This document shows positions 32,913-42,651 of a stretch of 64,000 bases of DNA, piece by piece. Numbering within the stretch: the first letter of the stretch is position 1; every line of letters begins with the position of its first letter. The stretch is from Candidatus Rifleibacteriota bacterium (GTDB lineage: Bacteria; Muiribacteriota; Ozemobacteria; Ozemobacterales; Ozemobacteraceae): positions 1 through 64,000 of the forward strand of contig JADFXM010000013.1 of the NCBI GenBank assembly GCA_015233565.1, written 5' to 3'. A program made the position numbers and the translations under genes. The notes under the pieces were generated by a model. The model was not told where the DNA came from. It saw only the letters and a list, made by a program, of their open reading frames with translations, and made no database searches.

Positions 32913-33707
32913 ATGAACCGAATTTTTTCGTTTGTTTTAATATTTCTCGTTATCGTTTCGTGCTTTTGTCCCATGAATGCAAATGCATGGGGTCCCGAAA
33001 CTCATAAAAAAATGACTTCCGATGCTTTTTTTATTATGCCTCTTGAATTCAGAAAATTCTTATGCCAGGCTTATGGTGATCAAGCTTCAAAAGCTTATGA
33101 ACTTCTTATTGAATCCTGTAATGAACCAGACAGAATTCTGAAAGATTTTCGAAACCATATTTTCCACATCCATGGGAGTTCAATGGGAAATGGCCCGGTT
33201 CACGTCGAAGAGCTCGCCAAAGAAATTGTTGATGACATTAAAGCTAAAAAACCGATTAACCAAATCATTCAAAAGCTAGGATGGGTGGCTCACTATATTG
33301 AAGACCTTGCAAACCCTCTCCACACTGGAATTTCAACCGAGGAAGGAATCGAAGAAAAAAGCTATCACTCTACATTCGAAAAAGATGTCGACCAACAGGT
33401 TCTTACCTTGGGTGTCAACTTTGATGGTGCCAATCCAGTTCAGCGCATCAGTGCAAGAATGGTCTATGAGGCTCTTTGGGCCAACCAATATTATGACAAA
33501 ATTCAAGAAGCTTTCTCCGGAGGAAAACGCTACGAAGATACCAAACAAGTTGTTGCACTGTGCTATTCCAGAGGAGTTAACAACTTGGTCGATATTTGGT
33601 ATACAATATGGGTCGATGCTGGTGGGAAAATAGACCCGAAGAGGGATACAAAACCCAGGTTTTATCCCCCGCTCAAAAAATTAATGAAAGATATTCTCAC
33701 GGAATAA
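32913..33707 (+). CDS. Exported zinc-dependent phospholipase C / P1-nuclease-like protein
   Basis: A 264-residue protein with a Sec signal ending in NANA; cleavage there leaves a mature N-terminus WGPETHKKMTSDA. A mature N-terminal Trp whose amino group and carbonyl bind zinc is the mark of bacterial phospholipase C and of S1/P1 nucleases. Other expected zinc ligands are HIFHIHG, the signature HYIEDLANPLHTG and YHSTFEKDV. The enzyme would cleave phosphodiester bonds in lipids or nucleic acids outside the cytoplasm. Length favours the phospholipase C branch. It has a perfect promoter and probably drives the M16 peptidase gene as well. Confidence 0.86.
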   Translation: MNRIFSFVLIFLVIVSCFCPMNANAWGPETHKKMTSDAFFIMPLEFRKFLCQAYGDQASKAYELLIESCNEPDRILKDFRNHIFHIHGSSMGNGPVHVEELAKEIVDDIKAKKPINQIIQKLGWVAHYIEDLANPLHTGISTEEGIEEKSYHSTFEKDVDQQVLTLGVNFDGANPVQRISARMVYEALWANQYYDKIQEAFSGGKRYEDTKQVVALCYSRGVNNLVDIWYTIWVDAGGKIDPKRDTKPRFYPPLKKLMKDILTE

Positions 33708-33733
33708 CACTGAATACAACTTCAATTTCCGGA

Positions 33734-35023
33734 TTGTTTTCGAACATCCATTCCACTTTTTTAGAAAATGGTTTGGGAGTTGTTGTTCATTCTCTTGAAT
33801 CCCCTGCAATTGGGCTCTCTCTCTCCGTTCTCTGCGGTCCTATCTGGGAAACCGCACATTCGAGCGGAGTTTCGCATTTTCTGGAACATATGGTTTTTAG
33901 AGGTATTCCAGAATATCCTTCCGCGAAAGAACTTGCTCTTGCTCTTGATTCCGTTGGGTCCGAATCGAATGCTGCCACTTTTTGTGACCTTACCACGTAT
34001 TCCCAGAAAATTCTTCCCGAACATATAGATAAGGCGATAAAACTTCTGAAATCAATGGTTACAGAACCAGTTTTTGAAGGAATTGAGACTGAGAGAAAAA
34101 TTATTCTTGAAGAGTGCATGGAAGACATTGACGAAAAGGGGCAGATCATCGCACTTGATCAACTTTCTTCCCAGTTAATTTACGAGGAGCATCCTTATTC
34201 AAATCCAATACTTGGTACCCCGGAAACCGTAAAAAAAATTAGCAGATCACTATTAAAGAGACATCTGAAAACTTTTTATAGACCTGAACGAATGATAATT
34301 ACAATTTCCGGGGCAATAGAGAAAAACAAGGGATTTGAGGTCATTCAGAAAACGTTTGGGGATTGGCCAACTGAACAGAATTACCCACTTCCTGATTTTA
34401 TAACACCAAATAGCCCCGAATTCATGGGGCCTCAGTTAAAATCCGTAAAATCGGCAAGAAGTCAGGTTTCCGTTCGATTTTCGTACAAGGCATTGTCTCT
34501 TTCTGACAAGGATTTCTTTATTCAAAAGGCCATCGTAAGTATAATCGATTCAAGTTCAGGTTCTCCTTTGAGAAGCGCTCTCCAAGAAAAAAACGGGCTT
34601 TGCTATTCCCTTTTTTCGGGTGTTGATGCCTACCAAAAAGACGGGGCTATTCATGTTGATCTTAGTGTACAGCCTTTAAGGGTGGTTGAAGCGGTTGAAA
34701 AAACTCTTAAGGTTTTCCGGAGAATAGCTAAAAAGGGGTTTTCCCAAGAGGAAATTCAGCGAATGAAGGATCAATATATCAAAGAAAGACGTTTCTCAGC
34801 AAATGATCTCTGGGAATTCAGTGCTCGTACAGCCATGGAAATCCTGTTCGGAATGCCGAATACACTTGCCTCAGAACTTGATCAGTTGACTCAACTGAAC
34901 GTATCAAGATTGAATGAAGTTTCTTCGGAAATCTTCAACTCAGAAAACCTTGGATTACTTCTTGTTGGGCCGATTTCCGCAGCTCACATTCGTGAGATAA
35001 AAAAACTGCTGAAGGTGGAATGA
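33734..35023 (+). CDS. M16-family zinc peptidase
   Basis: A 429-residue protein (using TTG 33734). The inverted zinc motif HFLEHMVFRG is seen near residue 60, with the downstream glutamate in ERKIILEECMEDID. The second half-domain (LSDKDFFIQKA, ALQEKNGLCYSLFSG) is the usual inactive partner, giving the clam-shell of a single-chain or dimeric M16B peptidase similar to PqqL/YmxG. No signal peptide. The ORF track starts at ATG 33596, which would overlap the preceding gene by 112 bases; no ATG or GTG exists between that gene's stop and the conserved LENGLGVVV strand, so a TTG start shortly behind the stop is the likeliest. It is probably coupled to the upstream gene. Confidence 0.88.
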   Translation: MFSNIHSTFLENGLGVVVHSLESPAIGLSLSVLCGPIWETAHSSGVSHFLEHMVFRGIPEYPSAKELALALDSVGSESNAATFCDLTTYSQKILPEHIDKAIKLLKSMVTEPVFEGIETERKIILEECMEDIDEKGQIIALDQLSSQLIYEEHPYSNPILGTPETVKKISRSLLKRHLKTFYRPERMIITISGAIEKNKGFEVIQKTFGDWPTEQNYPLPDFITPNSPEFMGPQLKSVKSARSQVSVRFSYKALSLSDKDFFIQKAIVSIIDSSSGSPLRSALQEKNGLCYSLFSGVDAYQKDGAIHVDLSVQPLRVVEAVEKTLKVFRRIAKKGFSQEEIQRMKDQYIKERRFSANDLWEFSARTAMEILFGMPNTLASELDQLTQLNVSRLNEVSSEIFNSENLGLLLVGPISAAHIREIKKLLKVE

Positions 35024-35092
35024 TTAATCTTTTTCCCTCAGGTAAGGGCTCGTAGAGATAATTCAAAAAAGGTTTTAGAGCGATTGGTAAAA

Positions 35093-35761
35093 CTATTTGC
35101 ATGCCGGCTGAATGACGATTTTATGCGATTTTATAGCTAAAACCGTTGAATCTACTACAGCGGGGTCAAATTGGGTTCCTTTCTTGTCTATCAGCTCCAA
35201 TATTGCTTCTTCGTTACTTTTCGGTTTTCCATATGGGCGTTTACTGGTCATAACATCAAAAGCGTCAGCCACGGCAATTATACGGCCCTCAATTGAAATT
35301 TGATTCCCGGAAATACCGCGTGGGTAGCCTTTTCCATCCCATCTTTCATGATGCTCCTTGGCGGCTTTAATTAAATTTTTGAGGAAGGGATATTTGCTCA
35401 ATATTTTTTCACTTATAATTGGATGAGTCTTGATTTTTCCGAACTCTTCGGGAGTTAGTTTTCCGGGTTTATTTAGGATTGAAGTTGGAATATCCAGCTT
35501 GCCAATATCGTGAACCATTCCCTCAAGGTAGATTTCTTGTACATCCTCGGGTTTAAGCCCCATATTATTAGCGATGATTTCAGCATAACTGGCGACATGG
35601 CAACAATGTTCGAAGCTGGAAAAGTCGTGAGCTTTCAATTCATTCAGGGCTTTCCAGATCTGGTCAATTTCCCCGGTTCTGGCTTTTGTAGGTTCAAGGG
35701 CACTCAGAAATGATGAAAGCAGTAAAAAAACAACAATGGAAATTTTTCGTGGAGTATTCAT
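35093..35761 (-). CDS. HD-GYP domain protein with export signal
   Basis: The 222-residue protein contains a complete HD-GYP domain: EHCCHVASYAE, the HD pair at residues 84-85 (VHDIGKLDIP), HPIISEKI and HHERWDGKGYPRGIS (137-150). These enzymes hydrolyse c-di-GMP to GMP. Residues 1-22 (RKISIVVFLLLSSFLSA) look like a signal peptide or anchor. An exported HD-GYP would be far from its normal cytoplasmic substrate. It may instead be an N-terminal anchor with a cytoplasmic domain, or it may act on a different nucleotide. It is convergent with the M16 gene and not in an obvious operon. Confidence 0.88.
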   Translation of the reverse strand: MNTPRKISIVVFLLLSSFLSALEPTKARTGEIDQIWKALNELKAHDFSSFEHCCHVASYAEIIANNMGLKPEDVQEIYLEGMVHDIGKLDIPTSILNKPGKLTPEEFGKIKTHPIISEKILSKYPFLKNLIKAAKEHHERWDGKGYPRGISGNQISIEGRIIAVADAFDVMTSKRPYGKPKSNEEAILELIDKKGTQFDPAVVDSTVLAIKSHKIVIQPACK

Positions 35762-35859
35762 TGAAGCTATCCTTTTTTAAATCAAATTAAGTTTTTTTTC
35801 ATTTAAACTGGCAAAAAACAGTTGAAATCAGGTTTTGATCTGGAAAGCATTAAAAATTT

Positions 35860-38800
35860 CTATACTATCGAAATATTTTCTCTATCTTTCTTGCATAATT
35901 TTTTTTGTATCAAAAAGTCTGTCGCTTGCAGGAAATAGTCACGTATCTTAGGGGATAATCGTTTGAAACCCATTATTGAAGCACTTTCGCGGGCCAAAAT
36001 TTCGCTTGGTAGGCCAATAGCGGATTTAAGTACTGTCAGTACCGCAGAAGCTCTCTCTTCAAGAGAAACGTGTTCCAGATCGCGTGTTTCGCCATTTTCG
36101 GTTAGGCCTCGGGCCGACGGGAGCTGGGAAAAATCCCATCCCCATGGCCAAATAAATGGAGGAAGATAAATCCATTTTTCGGAATTGTACGAATCAACTA
36201 GAATTGATCTGGTTATCTCCAAAATGCGCGAAGAAATTTTAAGTATTTCAAAAGCCTCCATTAAACGACGTGCAAGGATTTCTTCGTGAATCGGTCCTTC
36301 AGTTTTAATGATTTGCTGAATCATGGCAATGGTTTTTTCACGGTATCTAGCTTGCCCAAATGATTCTGTTCTTCCAATTCTTGAAACTGGAAATGCCCGG
36401 TAAGAAACAAGCTTGATCCGATCGGCATTTTCTGTTGAAGCCACTTCATTTTTCTTCTCATTTGCAGCTTGCATAGCATTATTGTCAATTGTTTTCTCTT
36501 CAAGAAGGCTTTGGCCGTTTAGACACTTTTTATCTGAATTTTCCATCGAAGAAATCGCATCATTAAACTTGATTCCCGACAAATCAAAGTTTTCATTTCC
36601 ACCAACCCAGAAAATTTTTTCGCAGTTTTTTGAGTTTCTGCACTTTTCGAGGTAGTCTAGGAGCCTACGCATTTCCGCATTCGAATCAATTAACCATTCT
36701 GGAGTCCAAACTCTAAGCAGGTTCCAGCCTAAGCTTTTGAGCATTTCAGATCTCAAGCGTTCCCTATCACGAGCTGTAAGAGCCGAGGCATAATTGGTTC
36801 CGTCAAGTTCGATCCCGAGGATATACTTTTTTTCAGTACTCTTAGGGATTTGTTTGCCTGAATTTGAATCGGTGGCAGTGTTAGTGGCAGTGTCAAATTG
36901 GGGCAGGTTCTTGGAGACAGTTTTCAATTTGACACCAATATCGATTTTGTAATCCGAAAATCCTATCCCTAAATCGCATTCCCAACCGTTTTGATTTAAT
37001 CTTTTGGCAATCTCTGAAATAATTGCATCTTTGTCCCTTTTTCCATCGCCAACTCTGTACTCATTTCGCGTTGACGAGCCTGAAGCAGCGTATTTCAAAA
37101 ATGCTTTGAAGTGTGCGACTCCCCTTGATCTGGTTCGACCAAGATCTATTAAATCAGCCTTCATGGATGAAAAGACCTCAAGCTTGAAGCGGGCACGTGT
37201 TATGGCGACATTAAGCCTTCTTTCGCCACCTTCGCGATTCATTGGACCAAAATTCAGGCCTATCTTCCCTTCTTTGTCAGGGCCGTAGGTTGTGGAAAAA
37301 ATCATTACATCGCGTTCGTCACCCTGGACATTTTCAAGGTTTTTTACAAAAACAGGTTCGGAAACTTTTTCTGAAAAAAAGATATTTATCTCAGGATATT
37401 CATTTCTAGCGTCTTCAAGCAGGTCTTCTATCAAATTTTGCTGCGGTTGATTAAATGTTACGACTCCAATTGAAAATCGTCTGGTGGAAGGGTTTTGTAA
37501 ATGCTTAATAATATAGGAAGTAATTTTTTCAGCTTCCAAACGATTTACCCTGGTTTTGCCACGATCGAATATCCCTCCGACGAAATTATAGAAAACTCCG
37601 GTTTCACTGTCTTCCTGAGCGCTGGGAAAAGTGATCAGCGAGCCATCGTAATAGTTTTTATTACTGAAGGAAATCAAACGTTCGTCACGACTGCGATAAT
37701 GCCATTTGAGCATTAAATTGGGAACTCCAGATGCCAGTGTTTCTTCGAGAATGCTTTCCAAATCACGGGTCAGTAACTCTTCTGCGAGTACTAGTTTGCT
37801 GCTTTCCTCATTATTCATTACTTCGAAAAAAGAGGTAGGAGGCAGCTGTTTGGTATCTCCGACAATTATTGTCTGGCGGGCTCGGGAAATAGCTCCGATT
37901 GCGTCATGTGCAGTTATTTGCGAGGCTTCGTCAAAAATGACTAAATCGAAAATATCGAGTGAAGGTGGAAGAAACTGTGCAACAGACAATGGAGACATCA
38001 TCAGGCATGGTTTTGCTCTTCCCAAAAGATTTGGAATTTTTTCAAACAGTCTTCGAATCGGAAGATTGTTTCTCTTCTTTCGAGCTTCCTTCATCAGAAT
38101 TCCGACTTCTGAAGTATCATGTGCGCTTCCGATTTGTCCTGGTTTTCGTGAAAGAGAATTGGCAAGGGCTTTTTGCCCTCCAAGTGATATCAACGATTGA
38201 TCCTGTTCGATAAATTCCGAGATAAGCAAATCGTGATGCTTTCCATGGAAATCCTTTAAAGAATTTTTTTCCTCGTGGAAACTTTCAAATCGTGCATTGA
38301 AAATACTTTTTTCATAGGTCAAAAGCAGGTCAGAAGATTTAACTTGCCCGGTTTGGAGAGCTTCAAGCATGAATCGAAGACCCTTTTCATTTGCTTCGTT
38401 TGCATGGTTTATGAATCTTGTCCACGAGCGGAGTGCTCCTTGATTTTCAATCCACCCGGAGAGTTTTCCCCACAGGAAATCCGGATTTGGAAGTTCATTG
38501 TCAGAATTGAAAGCCTTTAAACGTTCTATTTTCAGTTCGAAGGATAGTTTTTCAAAACTTAATTGAAAATCGGTTAACACCTCTCGGAAAGTTTTAGCAT
38601 ATTCCGAAAATGATGATTGGAGTTCAATTGGGGGTGAATCCAACTTTTCAATGCCTAACTCATCGGATTCCGATTTCCATGCTCTGACAAAGCCCGTCAG
38701 TTTAGTAATCAGTTCTGATTCAGTTTTCTCATCTCTGGCTTCTGGCCCCAAAAATCTGTTGAGAAAATCCTGTTCTTTTTTCAAATAACTATTCAACTCT

Positions 38801-41800
38801 CTGATTCTAAGGGCATTTTTAAGATCGCAGATCAACTCGGGTATTGATGGAAGAGGAACAATGGAAACGTTAGAAATAGCTAAATTGGCTTTTCTTAAAT
38901 TCCACCATTTTACTAGAAAAAAAGAGTCGGAATTATTAATGTACAAATTCAAAAGACTTTCCAACTTTAATTCGAGCAATGCGTCGTAATATTTCGGTCT
39001 TAGTTTTTCAAGTCTGTCGACTCTTTCAGTAGCCCACATACCAATTTTGTCGAGCTTCTTAAGGGTTTCTCGTCGATCATTTTGCCGGCAAAGTTCAATT
39101 GCGCCATCAGGGACTCCAGCTTCGAGTAGGTCAAGTAGGCGTGAAATTTTTTGAATTCCTGAAAATGGAAGAACTTTTTTTAGCTCGATCAATTGGCCGA
39201 GTTCGTGAAAAGTGGAAATCAGTTTTTCAAGAGAGTTCTTCGTTTCGATAAGCCGTTCTTCAATGCTGCGTCCAATGGTGGGGCTCCATGAATCGATTCC
39301 GATGCCCCATAATGGATGTTCGGGAATTAACCCATCACTCCATTCCAACTCTTCGATAGCATTTGCAATCTTTCCCAGACATTCGAGATTTCTGTCTAAT
39401 ATTTCCCGAGAAACTTCAAGTGGATTGCATCCTTTGAATCGGATTTGGGGAAATTCGCTTAATCTTTGGATTTTTTCAAACGAAGCATAGTTACTCAATC
39501 CCAGGATGGTAGGTTCATGCATGAAATTGACATATCGGTTCAACATTTTTTTGTTTGTGTCAACTTTTCGAACAACTTTTTCCAAATCTGCAGGAAATTG
39601 TACTTGTGGGCTTTCCAAAACCCTTGCAATTTCTATTGCCACTTCTCTTTTTCCAGCTTTAGAACCGTGTATCTCAAGAAAAAGATCCTTCAATCCAACT
39701 TTCCTAAGCCGGTCAGCGACAACTTCAAGAGCTGCTTTTTTTTCAGAAACAAAGAGAACTTTTTTTCCGGTCCCAATAAATTCAGCGATAATATTTGCGA
39801 TAGTTTGAGATTTTCCGGTACCTGGGGGCCCTTGGAGGATGAAACTTTTCCCTATTGTGGCCGCTTCGATTGCGGTGATTTGACTTGCGTCGGCTGGAAG
39901 TATCAGATTTGAAGAACTTGAAGGCTTTTCGGAATCAATCTTTCTGGGATCAGGAAAATCATTTTCAGCAAATATTTCAGAAGTCCCCCCCCCGAGCAAG
40001 TGCTGCAGAATCGGGCTTTTTAACAGATGTTCATAATTTGCGTCCAAATCTCGCCACATAAGGAATTTACTAAAGGAAAAAAAAGTAATTACAGCAATTT
40101 TTTGGATTGAAAAGCCTTCCATTTTGAGTATAATTTGCTGGAAGATTGAAAAAATGCTTTCGAGGTCGATGCCGCTGGCGTCTTCAGGCAGTATTGCCAG
40201 TTCACCGAAATCCAGTCCATACAGCACTTTAAGTTTTTCACAAAGAGTTTCGTTTAGTTTGGCTTCTTCATCGCGAAGTCGCAGAGTAAATCGTCCTTTT
40301 AGGTCTTTTCGAATGATTTCAACCGGATAGAGGACAATTGGAGCCAATCGATCGATAGTGGAATCGGGTTCCTGCCATTTGAGAAATCCAAGCGCGAGAA
40401 AAAGAGTACTTGCTCCGGTTTCTTCTAGTTCAGTGTGGTAGAATCGATATATTTCGCGAAATCTTTTTAAAAACTCGTCGGAAGTTAATCCGGTTGAAAT
40501 TTTTCCGCCTGCCAACAAGTTGTTTTTTTGGGTAGCCTTGAATTCATTGATACCTCGCTCTGCCATTAATTCGGTAATTCTTGGGTCATCATGATCAAAA
40601 CTGACTTCTGCTTCCAGAAGCAATTCTTCATCTCTGGCGAGAGCGTTTTCAAGCTTACCTAAATCCAAGTCCTCGATTACCACACACCGATTCTTGGTCT
40701 CTTTGAAATTCAATAATCGATTTCTCAACGATAAATCTAATAATTTTTCTTTCCATTGCTCGATTCGCAGAATTTTTTCTATGCCATCTTTCCCATTCCT
40801 GCTTGGGTTGTCAAAACCGTTTGTTCTTGTACTTTTGTTTTCCGTATTTGGGGAATTTGCATTTGAACCAGAAATCTTCGAGTTGTCGGATCGTTCAGTA
40901 TACTTAAAAATTCCTGCCGGTGTACCATTTGGATGGTTTATTCGGGCCGGAGAATTTCCATTGGAGAGAGGAACTGGGGTATCTTTTTTATTTGGCGTCG
41001 TTCCGTCTTCATTTGAGGAAGTTTGATTGACCGTGAGCATTTTTCCAACTTCAATTTTGGGTTGGGTAACATTTCGAATTGGAATGGGCAATATTCCAGC
41101 TAGTCTGGCCGCTCTGATATCCAATACCCATAGAAGTTCTGACGAATCTATCAACTTTTTGACAGCATTTTGTGCTTCTTCAAAAGATGGCAGAGGATCG
41201 GTAACGGAGGTTGATGAGTCAAAAGAGATTATTTCTCCTGCCTCTATTAATTTCTTTATGGTTTCGATTTCATCTGTTACGGTAACTGGCAAATGATCGT
41301 TAACTGTCCAAACAGCAGGGGAAGCATGATTCCGAAAAAGTAAAATTAAAGGATTAAGCCCCATTTGTTCAAAAGTTGATGCAAAAAACATTGAAATATC
41401 AAGACAGGTTCCCATTCGATTGTTTACAATCTGCTCGGGAAATCTGATCTTTTGCCCGCCTTTCTCAAAAGATGCTGGTGGAGGGGCATATGAAATATTG
41501 ATCATTCTGGGTACCAGATATGTTGCTTTGACCAGATCACGAATTCGCTCTTTTGAAGTCCTGTTATACCCTGCAAAAGCAGATCCTTTTTTCTCTTTCT
41601 CCAGAATATGTCGAACTTTAACAAGTGTGTCTGAAATTACAGGTTCGTTGGGGAAAACAAATGCAGCACCAATTTCCTGGAATTTCGTACGGTCCCACTC
41701 GTTGAAAGCAAGTATCACTAAAGGGAATTCACGTGAGAAAAGAGCAGTTGAATTTTTGATCAATTCAATTTGGATCAGGACTTTTTCTTTCTCATTGATT

Positions 41801-42651
41801 GATTTCAAAACGTCAGGATTGAATTTGATATCAGGGTGTGCGAATTCCAGAAGCTGGCTTGGGTAAAAATCTTCAATTTTTTTCTCCCAAATGGATGAAA
41901 TGCTTCCGGTAATTTGTAATCTTACTAAAATTTCGTTAAGGATTGTGCTGGAATTATTCTTGATCCGAAGATTTTGTATAATCGGAATGCCATTGGCTTC
42001 CATTGCCCAGGAAATCGATTTTGTGTAATCCATTTCGAGCAGAAAGTCTGTAGGAAGATCTTCATCAACCATTCTTTCGTCAGTCAAATACTTATCCCCG
42101 GCAAAATCCCCCCAGATTTTCATTATATCTTCGTCATCACGATCGAAAGTTTGCCCAAGAGTATAAAAAAAGTCGCCTTCGCTTAAATCCATCAGTTCTT
42201 CACTGATTTTGGCTGCTTCATTTACTATTTCTGAAAGAGTTCTCCTTTCGGGGAAATCTCGTATAAATTGCATTACAAGCTTGTCACGAAGTTTTAGACC
42301 AGTGAATCCTGAGAAATTTGAAAGGTAAACTTCCAGTTTGTCTCCCAGGAGTTGATGCGGTCCAGAGAGGACTTCAGGTAATCTTTCCCCGGAAATTTGG
42401 AAAGAATCAACGTTTGCTTTTAGTAATTCAGTTTCACGGTTCACTTTTTCCTGTGCGCTTAATTCTAAAAATTCAAGTGAATGTTGTGCTCGAATTTTTA
42501 ACAGAGCCTGATCTGTCAAAATTTCGAACCTTCTTGCGAGGATTACTCTCCAGAGGAAAGCCAGGGAGATCAGGAAATTTCCATTTTTTGTGGTTTTTTG
42601 TACTAGCAGTTTGAATTTGGTAAGAAAACTATTAACTATTTCCCGTGCCAT
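35860..42651 (-). CDS. Giant DUF4011-helicase-nuclease protein, Hhe-like
   Basis: A 2263-residue protein. Residues 1-340 are unrecognised. A transglutaminase-like segment lies at about 360-500 (GTCLDISMFFASTFEQMGLNP with a Cys, NHASPAVW with a His, FDSSTSV with an Asp). A low-complexity linker precedes a DUF4011 domain starting near 634 (KEKLLDLSLRNRLLNF). A superfamily 1 helicase follows, with Walker A QGPPGTGKSQTIANII near 939, DEAD-type FDEASQITAHDAIG near 1572 and RRLNVAITRARFKLE near 1820. A Vsr/MTES_1575-like nuclease sits near 1950 (LGIELDGTNYASA), and a DUF3320-like end near 2120-2190. This matches the DUF4011-helicase-Vsr protein known as Hhe, a single-gene anti-phage defence. The gene overlaps the exported TPR gene by 16 bases. 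Confidence 0.9.
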   Translation of the reverse strand: MAREIVNSFLTKFKLLVQKTTKNGNFLISLAFLWRVILARRFEILTDQALLKIRAQHSLEFLELSAQEKVNRETELLKANVDSFQISGERLPEVLSGPHQLLGDKLEVYLSNFSGFTGLKLRDKLVMQFIRDFPERRTLSEIVNEAAKISEELMDLSEGDFFYTLGQTFDRDDEDIMKIWGDFAGDKYLTDERMVDEDLPTDFLLEMDYTKSISWAMEANGIPIIQNLRIKNNSSTILNEILVRLQITGSISSIWEKKIEDFYPSQLLEFAHPDIKFNPDVLKSINEKEKVLIQIELIKNSTALFSREFPLVILAFNEWDRTKFQEIGAAFVFPNEPVISDTLVKVRHILEKEKKGSAFAGYNRTSKERIRDLVKATYLVPRMINISYAPPPASFEKGGQKIRFPEQIVNNRMGTCLDISMFFASTFEQMGLNPLILLFRNHASPAVWTVNDHLPVTVTDEIETIKKLIEAGEIISFDSSTSVTDPLPSFEEAQNAVKKLIDSSELLWVLDIRAARLAGILPIPIRNVTQPKIEVGKMLTVNQTSSNEDGTTPNKKDTPVPLSNGNSPARINHPNGTPAGIFKYTERSDNSKISGSNANSPNTENKSTRTNGFDNPSRNGKDGIEKILRIEQWKEKLLDLSLRNRLLNFKETKNRCVVIEDLDLGKLENALARDEELLLEAEVSFDHDDPRITELMAERGINEFKATQKNNLLAGGKISTGLTSDEFLKRFREIYRFYHTELEETGASTLFLALGFLKWQEPDSTIDRLAPIVLYPVEIIRKDLKGRFTLRLRDEEAKLNETLCEKLKVLYGLDFGELAILPEDASGIDLESIFSIFQQIILKMEGFSIQKIAVITFFSFSKFLMWRDLDANYEHLLKSPILQHLLGGGTSEIFAENDFPDPRKIDSEKPSSSSNLILPADASQITAIEAATIGKSFILQGPPGTGKSQTIANIIAEFIGTGKKVLFVSEKKAALEVVADRLRKVGLKDLFLEIHGSKAGKREVAIEIARVLESPQVQFPADLEKVVRKVDTNKKMLNRYVNFMHEPTILGLSNYASFEKIQRLSEFPQIRFKGCNPLEVSREILDRNLECLGKIANAIEELEWSDGLIPEHPLWGIGIDSWSPTIGRSIEERLIETKNSLEKLISTFHELGQLIELKKVLPFSGIQKISRLLDLLEAGVPDGAIELCRQNDRRETLKKLDKIGMWATERVDRLEKLRPKYYDALLELKLESLLNLYINNSDSFFLVKWWNLRKANLAISNVSIVPLPSIPELICDLKNALRIRELNSYLKKEQDFLNRFLGPEARDEKTESELITKLTGFVRAWKSESDELGIEKLDSPPIELQSSFSEYAKTFREVLTDFQLSFEKLSFELKIERLKAFNSDNELPNPDFLWGKLSGWIENQGALRSWTRFINHANEANEKGLRFMLEALQTGQVKSSDLLLTYEKSIFNARFESFHEEKNSLKDFHGKHHDLLISEFIEQDQSLISLGGQKALANSLSRKPGQIGSAHDTSEVGILMKEARKKRNNLPIRRLFEKIPNLLGRAKPCLMMSPLSVAQFLPPSLDIFDLVIFDEASQITAHDAIGAISRARQTIIVGDTKQLPPTSFFEVMNNEESSKLVLAEELLTRDLESILEETLASGVPNLMLKWHYRSRDERLISFSNKNYYDGSLITFPSAQEDSETGVFYNFVGGIFDRGKTRVNRLEAEKITSYIIKHLQNPSTRRFSIGVVTFNQPQQNLIEDLLEDARNEYPEINIFFSEKVSEPVFVKNLENVQGDERDVMIFSTTYGPDKEGKIGLNFGPMNREGGERRLNVAITRARFKLEVFSSMKADLIDLGRTRSRGVAHFKAFLKYAASGSSTRNEYRVGDGKRDKDAIISEIAKRLNQNGWECDLGIGFSDYKIDIGVKLKTVSKNLPQFDTATNTATDSNSGKQIPKSTEKKYILGIELDGTNYASALTARDRERLRSEMLKSLGWNLLRVWTPEWLIDSNAEMRRLLDYLEKCRNSKNCEKIFWVGGNENFDLSGIKFNDAISSMENSDKKCLNGQSLLEEKTIDNNAMQAANEKKNEVASTENADRIKLVSYRAFPVSRIGRTESFGQARYREKTIAMIQQIIKTEGPIHEEILARRLMEAFEILKISSRILEITRSILVDSYNSEKWIYLPPFIWPWGWDFSQLPSARGLTENGETRDLEHVSLEERASAVLTVLKSAIGLPSEILARESASIMGFKRLSPKIRDYFLQATDFLIQKKLCKKDRENISIV

